Source of the DNA: Alphaproteobacteria bacterium
GTDB lineage: Bacteria > Pseudomonadota > Alphaproteobacteria > Micavibrionales > Micavibrionaceae
Length of the DNA: 33,354 bases
Assembly (NCBI GenBank): GCA_025451095.1
Contig: JANWLB010000070.1
Location: 1 to 33,354 of the forward strand
Direction of reading: 5' to 3'
Shown piece by piece: positions 8,225 to 15,837 of this stretch. A model generated the notes under the pieces. It was not told the origin of the DNA and searched no databases. It saw nothing but the letters and a program-made list of their open reading frames with translations. Each line of letters starts with the position of its first letter. Positions within the stretch are counted from its first letter, which is position 1. The position numbers and the translations under genes were made by a program.

Positions 8225-8253
8225 ACTATAGCCATATTCATGTAAAATGCCAA
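8225..8253 (-). promoter_or_regulatory. Sigma70-type promoter of the deacetylase-like gene, near-leaderless
   Basis: On the minus strand TTGGCA and TATAGT are separated by 17 bases, each one mismatch from consensus. The -10 box ends nine bases before the ATG, so transcription should begin two or three bases before the start codon, and there is no space for a ribosome binding site. Confidence 0.6.
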
Positions 8254-8266
8254 TCTGATCTCTGCA

Positions 8267-8294
8267 TTGACCTTTTTAATAAAAATCCTACAGT
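8267..8294 (+). promoter_or_regulatory. Candidate promoter for the nitroreductase-tsaB run
   Basis: TTGACC and TACAGT are separated by 16 bases, upstream of the ATG at 8320. The -35 box is good and the -10 box has two mismatches. It lies beside the opposite-facing deacetylase promoter in a 104-base divergent region. Confidence 0.4.
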
Positions 8295-8319
8295 CAAAAT
8301 GGCATAAAACGAGGGCAAA

Positions 8320-8919
8320 ATGACGGCTGAAAGCAGGATTTTAGATGACCGGAGCCTGGATATACTCTTCAGGGAGGCGCGAACGCTCCGCTCATGGAAA
8401 AAGCAGGATGTTTCCGACGTTCTGATCAGGGCCATGTACGATCTTTTCAAGCTGGGCCCGACGAGCGCGAATTGCTGTCCGGCGCGGGTAGTGTTTGTCA
8501 AATCCGCGAGCGCCAAGGAAAGGCTAAAGCCGCATCTGGATTCAGGGAATGTTGAAAAGACAATGACGGCGCCTGTCACGGCCGTTATTGCCTGCGATCT
8601 CAAATTCTATGAACACATGGATTTTCTGGCACCAGGAAAAAATCTTCGTAAATGGTTTGAAAATGATGCTCCGCAGATCGAGCCGACGGCACGGCGCAAT
8701 GGCACGCTGCAGGGCGCTTATCTGTTGCTGGCGGCGCGTGCCCTGGGTCTTGATTGCGGGCCGATGTCCGGCTTTAACAAGGAAGGCGTCAGGAAAGAGT
8801 TCTTTCCGGAGGGCGGGGTCGAGGTCGATTTTCTGTGCAATATTGGCTATGGCGACCGGACGGGTCTCAAGCCGCGCCAGCCACGCCTTTCCTTTGATGA
8901 TGCCTGTGAAATTCTCTGA
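8320..8919 (+). CDS. RutE-like nitroreductase (malonic semialdehyde reductase family)
   Basis: FMN-dependent oxidoreductase of 199 residues, closely resembling E. coli RutE in order and spacing of motifs: FREARTLRSWKKQ, the LFKLGPTSANCCPAR flavin-binding segment, SGNVEKTMTAPVTAV, LGLDCGPMSGF and NIGYGDRTGLKPRQPRLSF. RutE reduces malonic semialdehyde to 3-hydroxypropionate during pyrimidine breakdown. No other rut gene is in the window, so here it may be a general aldehyde or quinone reductase, and the symbol is withheld. Its stop codon overlaps the tsaB start (TGATG), so the two are translationally linked. Confidence 0.85.
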   Translation: MTAESRILDDRSLDILFREARTLRSWKKQDVSDVLIRAMYDLFKLGPTSANCCPARVVFVKSASAKERLKPHLDSGNVEKTMTAPVTAVIACDLKFYEHMDFLAPGKNLRKWFENDAPQIEPTARRNGTLQGAYLLLAARALGLDCGPMSGFNKEGVRKEFFPEGGVEVDFLCNIGYGDRTGLKPRQPRLSFDDACEIL

Positions 8920-9635
8920 TGCCGGCAGCTTTGCGCATACTGGCTCTTGATACGGCAATGGCAGGTTGTTCCGTTGCTGTTTGTGGTGTTAATGCAAAGT
9001 CCTGTGTTTCAGAATCCGTGCCGATGAATCGCGGTCAGTCGGAAGAGCTCATTCCCATGGTGCAAAGAGTTATCGACAGGGCAGGTCTGGCGTTTTCGGA
9101 TATTGATCTTATTGGCGTAACCTCCGGTCCAGGGGCGTTTACGGGTTTGCGCATCGGGCTGTCAAGCGCGCGTGCTCTGGCTCTTGCTTTGAGCAAGCCG
9201 GTTATCGGTGTTACGACCCTCTCTGTTCTTGCCCATCAGTTTTTTGAGAGCGGAAAACTGGAATCCGGGGAGGGGCTTGCCGTTTTGCTCGAGACCAAGC
9301 GCGAGGATTTCTATCTGCAGATTTTTGATTCATCTGTGCAGGATCTTGGTATGCCGCAGGCGCTGTCACGAAGGGCGATTGAATCGGCGTACGGGAAACA
9401 TAAAATTCTTTTCATTGGCGATGCACTCGAGAGATTTCGCGGCAGCGGAGAGGTTTCTTCCAGCTGGCGATTCAAGGACGGCTATGAACTTGCTGATCCC
9501 TGTATTCTGGCGCGCCGGGCCGCCGCGATTTACGATCCGGCCGCCGCTTTATTGGTGCCTGAGCCGCTTTATCTGCGGGAGGCGGATGTCAGCGTGCCTA
9601 AAAGAAAGCCGGGGACAACAGGCAGTAATAAGTAA
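8919..9635 (+). CDS. tsaB: tRNA threonylcarbamoyladenosine synthesis protein TsaB
   Basis: Partner of TsaD in making the t6A37 modification of ANN-decoding tRNAs. The 238-residue protein has the ASKHA-fold N-terminus LALDTAMAGCSVAV, the family signature TSGPGAFTGLRIGLSSARALA near residue 68, and a less conserved C-terminal part ending in EPLYLREADV, also typical. It shares one base with the upstream nitroreductase. In many alphaproteobacteria tsaB is followed by rimI and then mucR; here mucR follows directly after 102 bases and rimI is absent from the window. Confidence 0.93.
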   Translation: MPAALRILALDTAMAGCSVAVCGVNAKSCVSESVPMNRGQSEELIPMVQRVIDRAGLAFSDIDLIGVTSGPGAFTGLRIGLSSARALALALSKPVIGVTTLSVLAHQFFESGKLESGEGLAVLLETKREDFYLQIFDSSVQDLGMPQALSRRAIESAYGKHKILFIGDALERFRGSGEVSSSWRFKDGYELADPCILARRAAAIYDPAAALLVPEPLYLREADVSVPKRKPGTTGSNK

Positions 9636-9711
9636 TCGTTCGCATGTAATTCACTGTATTAAGTTAATTCAGGGCAGGTTTTTCTTGCCAAGATGTGAGA
9701 TAAATGCTGTT

Positions 9712-9724
9712 CTTTGCAGCAAAG
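9712..9724. promoter_or_regulatory. 13-bp palindrome just upstream of mucR
   Basis: ctttgc-a-gcaaag is a perfect 6-bp inverted repeat around one base, touching the ribosome binding site of mucR. Further upstream the heptamer taattca occurs twice, 18 bases apart (9647 and 9665), in AT-rich sequence. MucR proteins are known to repress their own promoters through AT-rich sites, so autoregulation is plausible but not shown. Confidence 0.3.
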
Positions 9725-9737
9725 AGGTAGGAAATAC

Positions 9738-10157
9738 ATGAGCGAACCCAAAGATCATCAAAGCCTGCTGGCCCTGACTACAGACATTGTTTCCGCGCAC
9801 CTGGCCAATAACCAGTTGCCTGCCGATGACATTCCCGGCCTGATTCAGAAAATATACCGGACGATGGCGAACCTGAATGTAGACAATGCCGGGATGTCGG
9901 AGCGTCCGCAGCCCGCGGTGCCGATCAAAAAATCGGTTACGCCCGATTATATTATCTGCCTTGAAGACGGCAAGAAGATGAAAATGCTCAAGCGTCATTT
10001 GAAGACGGCTTACGACATGACTCCTGAATCTTACAGAGAACGGTGGGGCCTTCCCGCCGACTACCCCATGGTGGCGCCCAACTACGCCAAGCAGCGCAGC
10101 AAGCTGGCCAAGGATATAGGGCTTGGCACAACGGGACGCGCCGGCGGCGGAAAATAA
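9738..10157 (+). CDS. mucR: MucR/Ros-family transcriptional regulator
   Basis: Small DNA-binding protein with the alphaproteobacterial Ros/MucR zinc-finger region, controlling exopolysaccharide, motility, cell-cycle or virulence genes depending on species. The core reads VTPDYIICLEDGKKMKMLKRHLKTAYDMTPESYRERW-like, with the family's characteristic LEDGKKMKMLKRHL segment; only one Cys remains of the Ros-type pair and the distal His is Tyr, as in several MucR proteins. A C-terminal PNYAKQRSKLAKDIGLG arm follows. The ORF track opens at 9714, but the ATG at 9738 follows a GAGGTAGG ribosome binding site and matches family starts, giving 139 residues. Confidence 0.92.
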   Translation: MSEPKDHQSLLALTTDIVSAHLANNQLPADDIPGLIQKIYRTMANLNVDNAGMSERPQPAVPIKKSVTPDYIICLEDGKKMKMLKRHLKTAYDMTPESYRERWGLPADYPMVAPNYAKQRSKLAKDIGLGTTGRAGGGK

Positions 10158-10176
10158 TCGGTTTTAATTAAGGCGC

Positions 10177-11031
10177 TCAGGCTTTGCCCAGTTCACGCCC
10201 CCGCGCCGTGGCGTTGGCGATCGCCTGTGTCATCAGGCTCTGCAAGCCGCTTTCCTGCAGAAGTATCTTAAGTGCTGCTTCCGTTGTGCCGCCGGGACTG
10301 GTGACACTATGCCGCAGATTTTCGGCGGATGTTCCGCCTTCAGTTTCAGCCAGGGCGGCGCTTCCTATAACGGTCTGGCGCGCCAGCATCATGGAGAGAG
10401 CGGCGGGCAGACCGGCTTCCTCTCCGGCTTTGGCCATCGTCTCGATCAGAAGAAAAACATAGGCCGGACCACTGCCTGACAGAGCAGTGACGGCATCCAT
10501 CAGGGATTCATCATCCACCCAGGCAACAGCGCCCCCGGCCTTCAGAAGAATTTCAGCCTGCTGTTTCTGGGTTGCGGATACCGACTTGTTGGCAATGGCC
10601 ACTGTGATTCCCTTGCCAATGGCGGCGGGGGTATTGGGCATCGCCCGCACCGCAGGCAGGTTTTTTTCGAGACGGCTTTCAAGGGTGCTTAGGCTTTGTC
10701 CCGCGGCGATGGAGATAACCAGCGCCTTGGGGGGCAGTTGTTTTGAGAGGGCCTGGCAGACATCGGTCATGATCTGGGGTTTTGTAGCGATCATGTATAC
10801 GTCGCTGCCTGTTCTTTGCGCGGCCAATCCGGCTATGTCCTTATAATGGCTGATGGTGTCAGGTACGTAAGCGTCAAATTCATGCGGAAGGCCCTGCGGC
10901 TCCACGATGCTTATTTTTTTGCTGATGCCGGATTCCAGCCAGCCGCGCAAAAGGGCGCTGCCCATCCTGCCGCAGCCTATCAGCGTGATATTCAGGGGAT
11001 CGTGACGGCCGGTGATGGGAGCGCCGCCCAT
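10177..11031 (-). CDS. proC: Pyrroline-5-carboxylate reductase ProC
   Basis: Last step of proline synthesis: reduces 1-pyrroline-5-carboxylate with NAD(P)H. The 284-residue protein has an N-terminal Rossmann motif (LIGCGRMGSALLRGW), the IATKPQIM segment, RAMPNTPAAIGKG and the C-terminal dimerisation signature with ALSGSGPAYVFLLIE and TVIGSAAL, SVTSPGGTTEAAL. About a dozen residues precede the Rossmann strand, slightly longer than usual. It is the last gene of a minus-strand run starting with ubiK, four bases after the YbjN-like gene, although the three functions are unrelated. Confidence 0.95.
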   Translation of the reverse strand: MGGAPITGRHDPLNITLIGCGRMGSALLRGWLESGISKKISIVEPQGLPHEFDAYVPDTISHYKDIAGLAAQRTGSDVYMIATKPQIMTDVCQALSKQLPPKALVISIAAGQSLSTLESRLEKNLPAVRAMPNTPAAIGKGITVAIANKSVSATQKQQAEILLKAGGAVAWVDDESLMDAVTALSGSGPAYVFLLIETMAKAGEEAGLPAALSMMLARQTVIGSAALAETEGGTSAENLRHSVTSPGGTTEAALKILLQESGLQSLMTQAIANATARGRELGKA

Positions 11032-11035
11032 GGTC

Positions 11036-11539
11036 TCAGGCTTTCCCCGCCCCGTCGGTCAGGGCGAGGGATAGCAGAGCGTCTTCAAGCGGCAGCGGCG
11101 AAGCCAGCATGCTGAAAACAGCGCTGTGCCGCTCGCATTCCGCGATGGCGATGTCGATTAAATCCTCGACATGCTCGGCCCCGGACGTGTGTGTCCAGCC
11201 GCGGAACAAGCTGGTATGACGAAAACAGGGCGTGGAAGTATGGTCGGGACAGTCGAAGTGGCCCAGCCAAAGTTTTTCATTGATTGTGCGCATGGCGCGG
11301 GCCATAAGATCGCGGCGCTCTTGCGGAATAAAGATGTCAAGTTCGCAAAAGAATTGCATGGCGCTGTATTCTTCCTGCCACAGAAATGTGATTTTATAGG
11401 AAGACTGTTCGCCGCTGATCTGAACCGTCAGTTCATCAGGGTTCGGGCGGCTAAAGACCATCTCATTACCCTGAAGGATATCCTCGACGCTGTCGAGAGG
11501 GTTGCTGACGTCTTCGAATATTTCAAAACTCTCGCTCAT
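11036..11539 (-). CDS. YbjN domain-containing protein
   Basis: A 167-residue cytoplasmic protein of the YbjN family, whose fold resembles type III secretion chaperones and whose molecular role is unsettled. The pattern visible is an N-terminal helix, NPLDSVEDILQ, then alternating strands (ELTVQISGEQSSYKITFLW) and the AMQFFCELDIFIPQERR segment, followed by a helix with NEKLWLGHFD and a C-terminal helical region AEHVEDLIDIAIAECERH. It overlaps ubiK by four bases at an ATGA junction and is followed by proC, so all three share one transcript. Confidence 0.82.
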   Translation of the reverse strand: MSESFEIFEDVSNPLDSVEDILQGNEMVFSRPNPDELTVQISGEQSSYKITFLWQEEYSAMQFFCELDIFIPQERRDLMARAMRTINEKLWLGHFDCPDHTSTPCFRHTSLFRGWTHTSGAEHVEDLIDIAIAECERHSAVFSMLASPLPLEDALLSLALTDGAGKA

Positions 11540-11823
11540 GCGGCTTTTTTAGCTTTCTTCTTGCTGGCGGGCTTTGCGCCGGCGGTAGTCCCGGTTTTTG
11601 TCTTGCCGGCAGATTCAAGATTGGCGACTCGTTGCTGCAGGGCATTGATCATGGCCATGGCCCGGTCGAAATCTTCGCGCGGAACCAGATCCATCCGTGT
11701 CGCCCAGTCGTCCACCCGTACTTTCAAATCTTCGCGAATGGTTCGGCTGAGGCCGCCCAGAATGTCCAGGGCGCCGGTAGCGATGTTCGTAATATCATCC
11801 CGAATTTTGGAATCCTGAGCCAT
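11536..11823 (-). CDS. ubiK: Ubiquinone biosynthesis accessory factor UbiK
   Basis: Small coiled-coil protein of the BMFP (YqiC) family; E. coli UbiK aids aerobic ubiquinone synthesis with UbiJ and can fuse membranes in vitro. The ORF track extends to 11982, but the conserved region starts at MAQDSKIRDDITNIATGA, giving 95 residues. The helix runs through DILGGLSRTIREDLKVRV and the family signature LVPREDFDRAMAMINALQQRVANLE. A 25-residue Lys/Ala/Thr-rich tail ending KKKAKKAA follows. First gene of the ubiK-ybjN-proC run, divergent from hldD. Confidence 0.87.
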   Translation of the reverse strand: MAQDSKIRDDITNIATGALDILGGLSRTIREDLKVRVDDWATRMDLVPREDFDRAMAMINALQQRVANLESAGKTKTGTTAGAKPASKKKAKKAA

Positions 11824-11988
11824 TTGCCGTTTTCCGTGAATATTCGGAGTCAGTAGCAGGACTCCCCGGCACGCGCAAGATTTTCCCTGTCCGGCCCTGT
11901 GGATAATAAAGACCTGCCATTTATCCCGTTTTCCCCCGTTTTTGCCGAGTCTTTTGCCTTGTCTGGGGTCAATGGGGGGCATACTCTC

Positions 11989-12016
11989 TTGAGTCAGGAA
12001 TTCAGCGTCTTAATTT
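11989..12016 (+). promoter_or_regulatory. Candidate hldD promoter
   Basis: TTGAGT and TAATTT are separated by 16 bases, with the -10 box 22 bases before the hldD ATG, leaving room for the GGGGAAG ribosome binding site. Both boxes have two mismatches, so the match is moderate. Confidence 0.35.
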
Positions 12017-12038
12017 TACCGAATCTTACGGGGAAGCA

Positions 12039-13040
12039 ATGATCATTATTACAGGCGGTGCGGGTTTTCTGGGCTCCAATCTGGCGGCCGGTCTGCATGA
12101 AAAGGGCCATAACAACATCGTCATTTGCGATACGCTGGGCAGCGACGACAAATGGCGTAACATCGCCAAGCGGGAAATCCGGGATATCGTAAGGCCGGAA
12201 AATCTTATGCGGTATCTCGATCTGCACGGCGAGGTCATAGAAGCCATTTTTCACATGGGGGCTATCTCCTCGACTACGGAATGGGATGCCGATCTGATCA
12301 TCGAAAATAATTTTACGCTGTCGCGCCGGCTGTGGATGTGGTGCGCTGAAAAGAATGTGCGCTTTATATATGCATCCTCGGCGGCGACCTATGGCAACGG
12401 CCATGAGGGATTCCAGGACAACGATACGCCGGAGGCGCTGTCATTGTTGCGCCCCATGAATCCATATGGCTGGTCTAAGCACCTGTTCGACCGCCGCATC
12501 AGCCGGATCATTCACGGCATTCCCGACAAGGTACAGGAAAGGGCACCGCCGCAATGGGCGGGCCTGAAGTTTTTTAACGTTTATGGGCCGAACGAATACC
12601 ACAAGAAGGAGCAGATGAGCGTCGTCTGCAAATTGGTGCCGCAGGTGGCGGCAGGCGCGTCCGCACGTCTGTTTCGCTCGAACAATGCCGATTACAAGGA
12701 CGGCGGCCAGATCCGGGATTTCGTTTACGTGCAGGACTGCGTCGATGTCATGATGTGGCTTTATGAGAATCCGAAGGTTTCAGGTCTGTACAATGTCGGC
12801 TCAGGCAAGGGGCGCAGCTTCAATGATCTTGCTCATGCGGTTTTCAAGGCCGTGGGCAAGCCAACGAAGATCAACTATATCGAGATGCCCAAGGAACTGA
12901 GCGACCGCTATCAATATTATACGCAGGCCGACATCGGCAAACTGCGCAAGGCAGGCTATACGAAGCCTTTCACTGAGTTGGAAGAAGGCGTGCGCCGCTA
13001 CGTCCAGGATTTCATGCTCAAAGAAGACGCATACAGATAA
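12039..13040 (+). CDS. hldD: ADP-L-glycero-D-manno-heptose 6-epimerase HldD
   Basis: Last step in making the heptose donor for the lipopolysaccharide inner core. An extended short-chain dehydrogenase/reductase fold: GGAGFLGSN is the nucleotide-binding glycine motif at residues 5-13, ASSAATYG carries the active-site Ser/Thr region and PYGWSKHLFD gives the catalytic Y-x3-K. Enzyme-specific segments are SDDKWRNI, HMGAISSTTEWD, FFNVYGPNEYHKKEQMSVV and DFVYVQDCVDV. At 333 residues it is close to family length. A GGGGAAG ribosome binding site precedes the ATG. It is the first gene of a hldD-lgt-midA-pgeF run, placing outer-membrane sugar and lipoprotein synthesis together. Confidence 0.95.
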   Translation: MIIITGGAGFLGSNLAAGLHEKGHNNIVICDTLGSDDKWRNIAKREIRDIVRPENLMRYLDLHGEVIEAIFHMGAISSTTEWDADLIIENNFTLSRRLWMWCAEKNVRFIYASSAATYGNGHEGFQDNDTPEALSLLRPMNPYGWSKHLFDRRISRIIHGIPDKVQERAPPQWAGLKFFNVYGPNEYHKKEQMSVVCKLVPQVAAGASARLFRSNNADYKDGGQIRDFVYVQDCVDVMMWLYENPKVSGLYNVGSGKGRSFNDLAHAVFKAVGKPTKINYIEMPKELSDRYQYYTQADIGKLRKAGYTKPFTELEEGVRRYVQDFMLKEDAYR

Positions 13041-13047
13041 CCGGATA

Positions 13048-13854
13048 ATGTCGTTGAAATATCCCGAGATAGATCCGGTGGCTTTGGCGGTGGGCCCGCT
13101 GCAGATCCGCTGGTACGCGCTGGCCTATCTTGCCGGCTTTCTGCTGGGATGGGTTTATGCGCTCCGTCTTGCCGGTCTTAAAAATCGTGAGGACAATGTT
13201 CCTCTGGGTAAAAACGACATAGATGATTTCCTTTCATGGGCCGTGCTGGGGGTCATTCTGGGCGGGCGCATCGGCTATATACTTTTTTATCAGTTAGGTT
13301 CTTATTGGGAAAATCCAGCAGAAATACTGCGTGTCTGGCATGGGGGCATGTCGTTTCACGGCGGCGCGGCAGGCGTAATCCTGGCCATGCTGCTCTTTGC
13401 CTGGAAGCGGCGGCTGCCGGTCCTGGATCTGGCCGATATTGTTTGCTGCTGCGTGCCTATTGGTCTGTTTTTCGGTCGCATCGCCAATTTTATTAATGGT
13501 GAGCTTTTTGGTCGTCCGGGGTCCGTGCCCTGGACGTTCGTCTTCCCGCAGGGAGGGCCTGAGCCGCGCCATCCGAGCCAGCTTTATGAAGCCGGTCTGG
13601 AAGGGTTGATTTTGGGTCTGCTCCTGTTCGGGCTGGCCCATGTCAAATTCTTCAGGGAAAAGCCCGGGGTTTTGTCGGGCGTATTTCTGACCGGCTATGC
13701 TGTATCGCGCATCATCGTCGAATTTTTCCGCGAACCGGACCCGCAACTCGGCTTTATCCTGGGTGTCGCTACCATGGGACAGCTGCTCTGCGCTCCCATG
13801 ATTCTGGGCGGACTGTATCTGCTGGCGCGGCCGCGCCTGCTTAAAAAATCATGA
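13048..13854 (+). CDS. lgt: Prolipoprotein diacylglyceryl transferase Lgt
   Basis: Inner-membrane enzyme that transfers diacylglyceryl from phosphatidylglycerol to the lipobox cysteine, the first step of lipoprotein maturation. About seven membrane segments in 268 residues. Signatures include IRWYALAYLAGF near the N-terminus, LGGRIGYILFY, WHGGMSFHGGAAG and the Lgt signature GRIANFINGELFGRPG (usually GRxGNFxNxE; here Ala replaces the second Gly), then RHPSQLYEA and the C-terminal SRIIVEFFREPD. Likely clients in this window are the lipoproteins at 30612 and 31682. It overlaps the methyltransferase gene at an ATGA junction. Confidence 0.96.
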   Translation: MSLKYPEIDPVALAVGPLQIRWYALAYLAGFLLGWVYALRLAGLKNREDNVPLGKNDIDDFLSWAVLGVILGGRIGYILFYQLGSYWENPAEILRVWHGGMSFHGGAAGVILAMLLFAWKRRLPVLDLADIVCCCVPIGLFFGRIANFINGELFGRPGSVPWTFVFPQGGPEPRHPSQLYEAGLEGLILGLLLFGLAHVKFFREKPGVLSGVFLTGYAVSRIIVEFFREPDPQLGFILGVATMGQLLCAPMILGGLYLLARPRLLKKS

Positions 13855-14909
13855 ACCATCTGGAAGAACTTCTCCGCCGCCGCATCATGGCTGAAGGCCC
13901 GGTCAATATAGCGGAATTCATGGCGCTGGCGCTCAGCCACCCCCAGTATGGCTATTACATGACCCGCGACCCCTTCGGTAAAAAAGGCGATTTCACCACG
14001 GCGCCGGAAATATCGCAGATGTTCGGTGAGCTTATCGGTGCCTGGATGGCGGATACATGGATGAAAATGGACAAGCCATCACCCTTTATGCTCCTGGAAT
14101 GCGGGCCGGGGCGGGGAACGCTGATGGCGGATGCGCTGCGGGCCACGCGCGGTGTGCCGGGTTTTCAGCAGGCGGCGCGGATTGTGCTGCTGGAGATAAG
14201 CCCGGTCCTCAGGGAAAAGCAAAAACAGGCTTTGTCAGGCTACGATGTGGAATGGGTTTCAGATATCAGGGCGCTTCCCTATGGCAGCCCTGTCATAGCG
14301 GTGGCCAACGAGTTTTTTGACGCCCTGCCAGTTCGGCAATACAGGTACGCGAATGATGTCTGGCGCGAGCGCGTCATCGATCTCGATAGTGCAGGCCGTC
14401 TCTATTTTGATGAAAGAGTATCCATGGATTTTGAGGCACCACCTGATCCTTCAGGAGCGTGGCATGAAGTCTCAAAGGAGCGGGAGGATTTCGCAGGCAA
14501 TTTATGCCGGCTGATCAGGGAGCAGAGGGGTGCTGCGCTTGTAATAGATTACGGCTATGAAGGGCCGGCAAAAGGAGAGACGTTGCAGGCTGTCAGAGAT
14601 CAAAGGCCGTCCTCGGTCCTTGAGCATATAGGTGATTCCGATATTACGGCACATGTGGATTTCGGGTCATTGCGGACCTGTGCCCGGCGTGAAAATGTTT
14701 TTGTAACGGATTTAATCGGGCAGGGCCTTTTTCTGACCATGCTGGGGATTCAAAAGCGGGCAGAAGCTCTGGAGAAGAAGGCAACCGCGGATCAGCGCCG
14801 TGACATAAAATCGGCCCTGCAGAGGCTGACGGCACCGGAGCAGATGGGGAGCCTGTTCAAGGTAATGGCTTTGTGCGATAATAAGAACATTCATTTTGCA
14901 GGTCTTTAA
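13851..14909 (+). CDS. MidA/NDUFAF7-family SAM-dependent methyltransferase
   Basis: Class I methyltransferase (Methyltransf_28) of 352 residues, homologous to mitochondrial NDUFAF7/MidA, which symmetrically dimethylates an arginine of complex I subunit NDUFS2. The N-terminal helix (EELLRRRIMAEGPVNIAEFM) leads to YYMTRDPFGKKGDFTTAPEISQMFGELIG, a family hallmark; LLECGPGRGTLMADALR is the SAM-binding glycine motif, and VIAVANEFFDALPVRQY follows. In bacteria the target is presumably complex I, by analogy only. It overlaps lgt by four bases and lies just before pgeF, a common alphaproteobacterial order. Confidence 0.9.
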   Translation: MNHLEELLRRRIMAEGPVNIAEFMALALSHPQYGYYMTRDPFGKKGDFTTAPEISQMFGELIGAWMADTWMKMDKPSPFMLLECGPGRGTLMADALRATRGVPGFQQAARIVLLEISPVLREKQKQALSGYDVEWVSDIRALPYGSPVIAVANEFFDALPVRQYRYANDVWRERVIDLDSAGRLYFDERVSMDFEAPPDPSGAWHEVSKEREDFAGNLCRLIREQRGAALVIDYGYEGPAKGETLQAVRDQRPSSVLEHIGDSDITAHVDFGSLRTCARRENVFVTDLIGQGLFLTMLGIQKRAEALEKKATADQRRDIKSALQRLTAPEQMGSLFKVMALCDNKNIHFAGL

Positions 14910-14910
14910 G

Positions 14911-15714
14911 ATGTTCCTAAGTGATGAAATTTTTTCAAACCGCGTGAAGTCGCACGATATTGTGCATGGTTATTTCGGCAAGCGCGGTGGCGTAAGCCGG
15001 GGCATATACAGCAGTCTGAATTGTGGCCTCGGCACAGGCGACGATATGGGCGCTATCCGCGAAAACAGGCAGCGTGTGGCAAACGCCCTGGGCGTGGTGT
15101 CGGACGCCCTTCTGACGCTGCGGCAGGTTCACAGCAACAAATGCCTGACTGTAACGGAGTCTTGGGGATTCGACGAGCGGCCGGAGGCTGACGCCATGGT
15201 GACGGAAGTGCCGGGTCTGGCCCTTGGCGTTATGACTGCCGATTGTATGCCGATTATTTTCTATGGAAAAAAAGAATCCGGTCGTCCTGTTATCGGTGTC
15301 GCCCATGTCGGCTGGCGGGGAGCGCATGACGATATAATCGGGCGGACAGTTGATAATTTCGGGCGTCACGGAGTGGGGGCAAAATCCCTTTTTGTTTCGA
15401 TCGGTCCCTGCATCGGTTTCGAGTCCTATGAGGTGAAAGAGGATTTAAGGGAAACTTTTATAAAGCAGGATCCGGCCAATCAGAAACTTTTTAAGGCGAC
15501 AGGCCGTCGATCTGCGGCTGGACAGGGCGCGCTGCGCTTCAATCTGGCCGGATATGCGGTTCACAGCCTGAAAAAAGCGGGTGTACGCAAAGTTTCTGAC
15601 CGGGCGATTGATACCTACTTCAATGAAGAGGATTTTTTCAGCTACAGGCGCAGCCAGCACCGGCAGGAAGCCGATTACGGCCGTCAGATTTCCGCCATTT
15701 GCATTAAGCGTTGA
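14911..15714 (+). CDS. pgeF: Peptidoglycan editing factor PgeF (YfiH/laccase-domain family)
   Basis: Zinc enzyme of the DUF152/multicopper-polyphenol-oxidase-like family; in E. coli it is reported to remove wrongly built muropeptide precursors, while other members act on purine nucleosides. The metal-site residues are visible in order: LRQVHSNKC (His), MTADCMPIIF (Cys) and GVAHVGWRGAHDDII (His), with SIGPCIGFESYEV after them and a C-terminal RRSQHRQEADYGRQ typical of the family end. The ORF track starts with TTG at 14896; the ATG at 14911, two bases after the upstream stop codon, with a GCAGG upstream, is preferred and gives 267 residues. Confidence 0.9.
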   Translation: MFLSDEIFSNRVKSHDIVHGYFGKRGGVSRGIYSSLNCGLGTGDDMGAIRENRQRVANALGVVSDALLTLRQVHSNKCLTVTESWGFDERPEADAMVTEVPGLALGVMTADCMPIIFYGKKESGRPVIGVAHVGWRGAHDDIIGRTVDNFGRHGVGAKSLFVSIGPCIGFESYEVKEDLRETFIKQDPANQKLFKATGRRSAAGQGALRFNLAGYAVHSLKKAGVRKVSDRAIDTYFNEEDFFSYRRSQHRQEADYGRQISAICIKR

Positions 15715-15774
15715 AGCCTGGCCAGCTGCCGCCTGCTTTTATTTACGTATCTATAGCTTTTTGAAATCAGGCGA

Positions 15775-15804
15775 TTGATTTTACTGGCCTGTCTCTCCTA
15801 TAGT
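15775..15804 (+). promoter_or_regulatory. Sigma70-type promoter of prs
   Basis: TTGATT and TATAGT are separated by 18 bases, inside the 123-base gap between pgeF and prs. Transcription would start near 15811, about 27 bases before the prs ATG. The -10 box differs from consensus at one base. Confidence 0.5.
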
Positions 15805-15837
15805 CTGCCGGTATCAAATCTCAGCGCGGGCGTATTC

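Noticed and set aside
11171-11818. 215-residue plus-strand ORF
   Set aside because: Covers ubiK and the YbjN-like gene in antisense; both minus-strand genes match known families and overlap as an operon.
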